Assembly (NCBI GenBank): GCA_002441865.1
Contig: DJNY01000203.1
Coordinates: forward strand, 1 to 6,231
Source: Lachnospiraceae bacterium UBA6452
GTDB lineage: Bacteria; Bacillota; Clostridia; Lachnospirales; Lachnospiraceae
Length of the DNA stretch: 6,231 nt
Reading direction: 5' to 3'
Numbering within the stretch: position 1 is the stretch's first letter; every line of letters begins with the position of its first letter. Under the pieces are notes generated by a model. That model was not told where the DNA came from. It saw only the letters and a program-made list of their open reading frames with translations, and searched no databases. Of the stretch, positions 6,112 to 6,231 are shown piece by piece. The position numbers were made by a program, and so were the translations under genes.

Positions 6112-6231
6112 CTATCTGTTTTCATTCACGTAATTGGAAACACGGTTCTGTACAATATCTGCAACATCTTTTGCTGACTTCTGTCCGCTGAAGTAAGCGC
6201 CTGTTTCATCAGCAATGATCGTCATGATATC
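6112..6231 (-). CDS. Extracellular solute-binding protein, C-terminal end (partial)
   Basis: Only the last 39 codons and the TAG stop lie in the window; the 5' part is beyond the right edge. The visible residues include AYFSGQKSAKDVADIVQNR followed by a short Tyr/Asn-rich tail. This matches the usual end of family 1 (CUT1-type) sugar-binding proteins, in which a helix with a GxKsaedvadiIQnR pattern closes the C-terminal lobe. Such proteins are lipid-anchored outside the membrane and hand substrate to a permease pair. Position supports the call: the stop is 11 bases before the first permease gene, the classic binding protein-permease-permease order. The substrate cannot be deduced from this fragment. 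The family call rests on the short motif plus context, so it is good but not certain. Confidence 0.8.
   Translation of the reverse strand, partial: DIMTIIADETGAYFSGQKSAKDVADIVQNRVSNYVNENR

Noticed and set aside
1..6231. ATPase subunit, tRNA, rRNA, CRISPR array or insertion sequence
   Set aside because: I found no Walker A/ABC signature protein, no tRNA-like cloverleaf, no regularly spaced repeats and no transposase or terminal repeats in the window.

Overview
The window is one tightly packed minus-strand operon of six complete genes plus the 3' end of a seventh, followed by about 230 bases of structured non-coding DNA at the low-coordinate end. The style points to a low-to-moderate GC, Gram-positive Clostridia, probably a Lachnospiraceae-type gut anaerobe. 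This rests on AAAGGA/AGGAGG ribosome sites, lysine-rich N-termini, a sugar-type ABC importer without its own ATPase, and SurA-like single-pass proteins. The assignment is by eye, not by a search.

Reading in the direction of transcription (high to low coordinates), the genes are: the last 39 residues of a probable extracellular solute-binding protein (6231-6112); two inner-membrane permeases of the CUT1/MalFG sugar-importer type, both with clear EAA loops (6100-5225 and 5228-4302); a HlyD/YknX-type membrane fusion protein (4288-2825); a membrane protein with a MacB-type extracytoplasmic core but no FtsX permease bundle and a long charged cytoplasmic tail (2812-1412); a small soluble protein of unknown function (1422-937); and a membrane-anchored SurA-N-like protein with no visible isomerase domain (931-230). 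All junctions are short: gaps of 11, 13, 12 and 5 bases and overlaps of 4 and 11 bases. Cotranscription is therefore very likely.

The arrangement mixes an importer (binding protein plus two permeases) with parts of an exporter or envelope machine (adaptor, MacB-like ectodomain, chaperone-like protein). No ATPase is encoded in the window. The importer half could use a shared MsmK/UgpC-type ATPase from elsewhere. The adaptor and MacB-like protein, lacking a transport bundle, look more like an envelope scaffold or sensor than a standard MacAB/YknXYZ pump. This combined module is the most interesting part of the window; its substrate cannot be read from the sequence.

The region 1-229 carries a probable operon terminator and, overlapping it, a good minus-strand promoter (TGTACA, 17-base spacer, TATAAT). 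Downstream of that promoter is a run of strong hairpins with three UCCCC motifs in loops, linkers or tail. This is compatible with a small C-rich regulatory RNA or a structured leader of a gene beyond the window edge.
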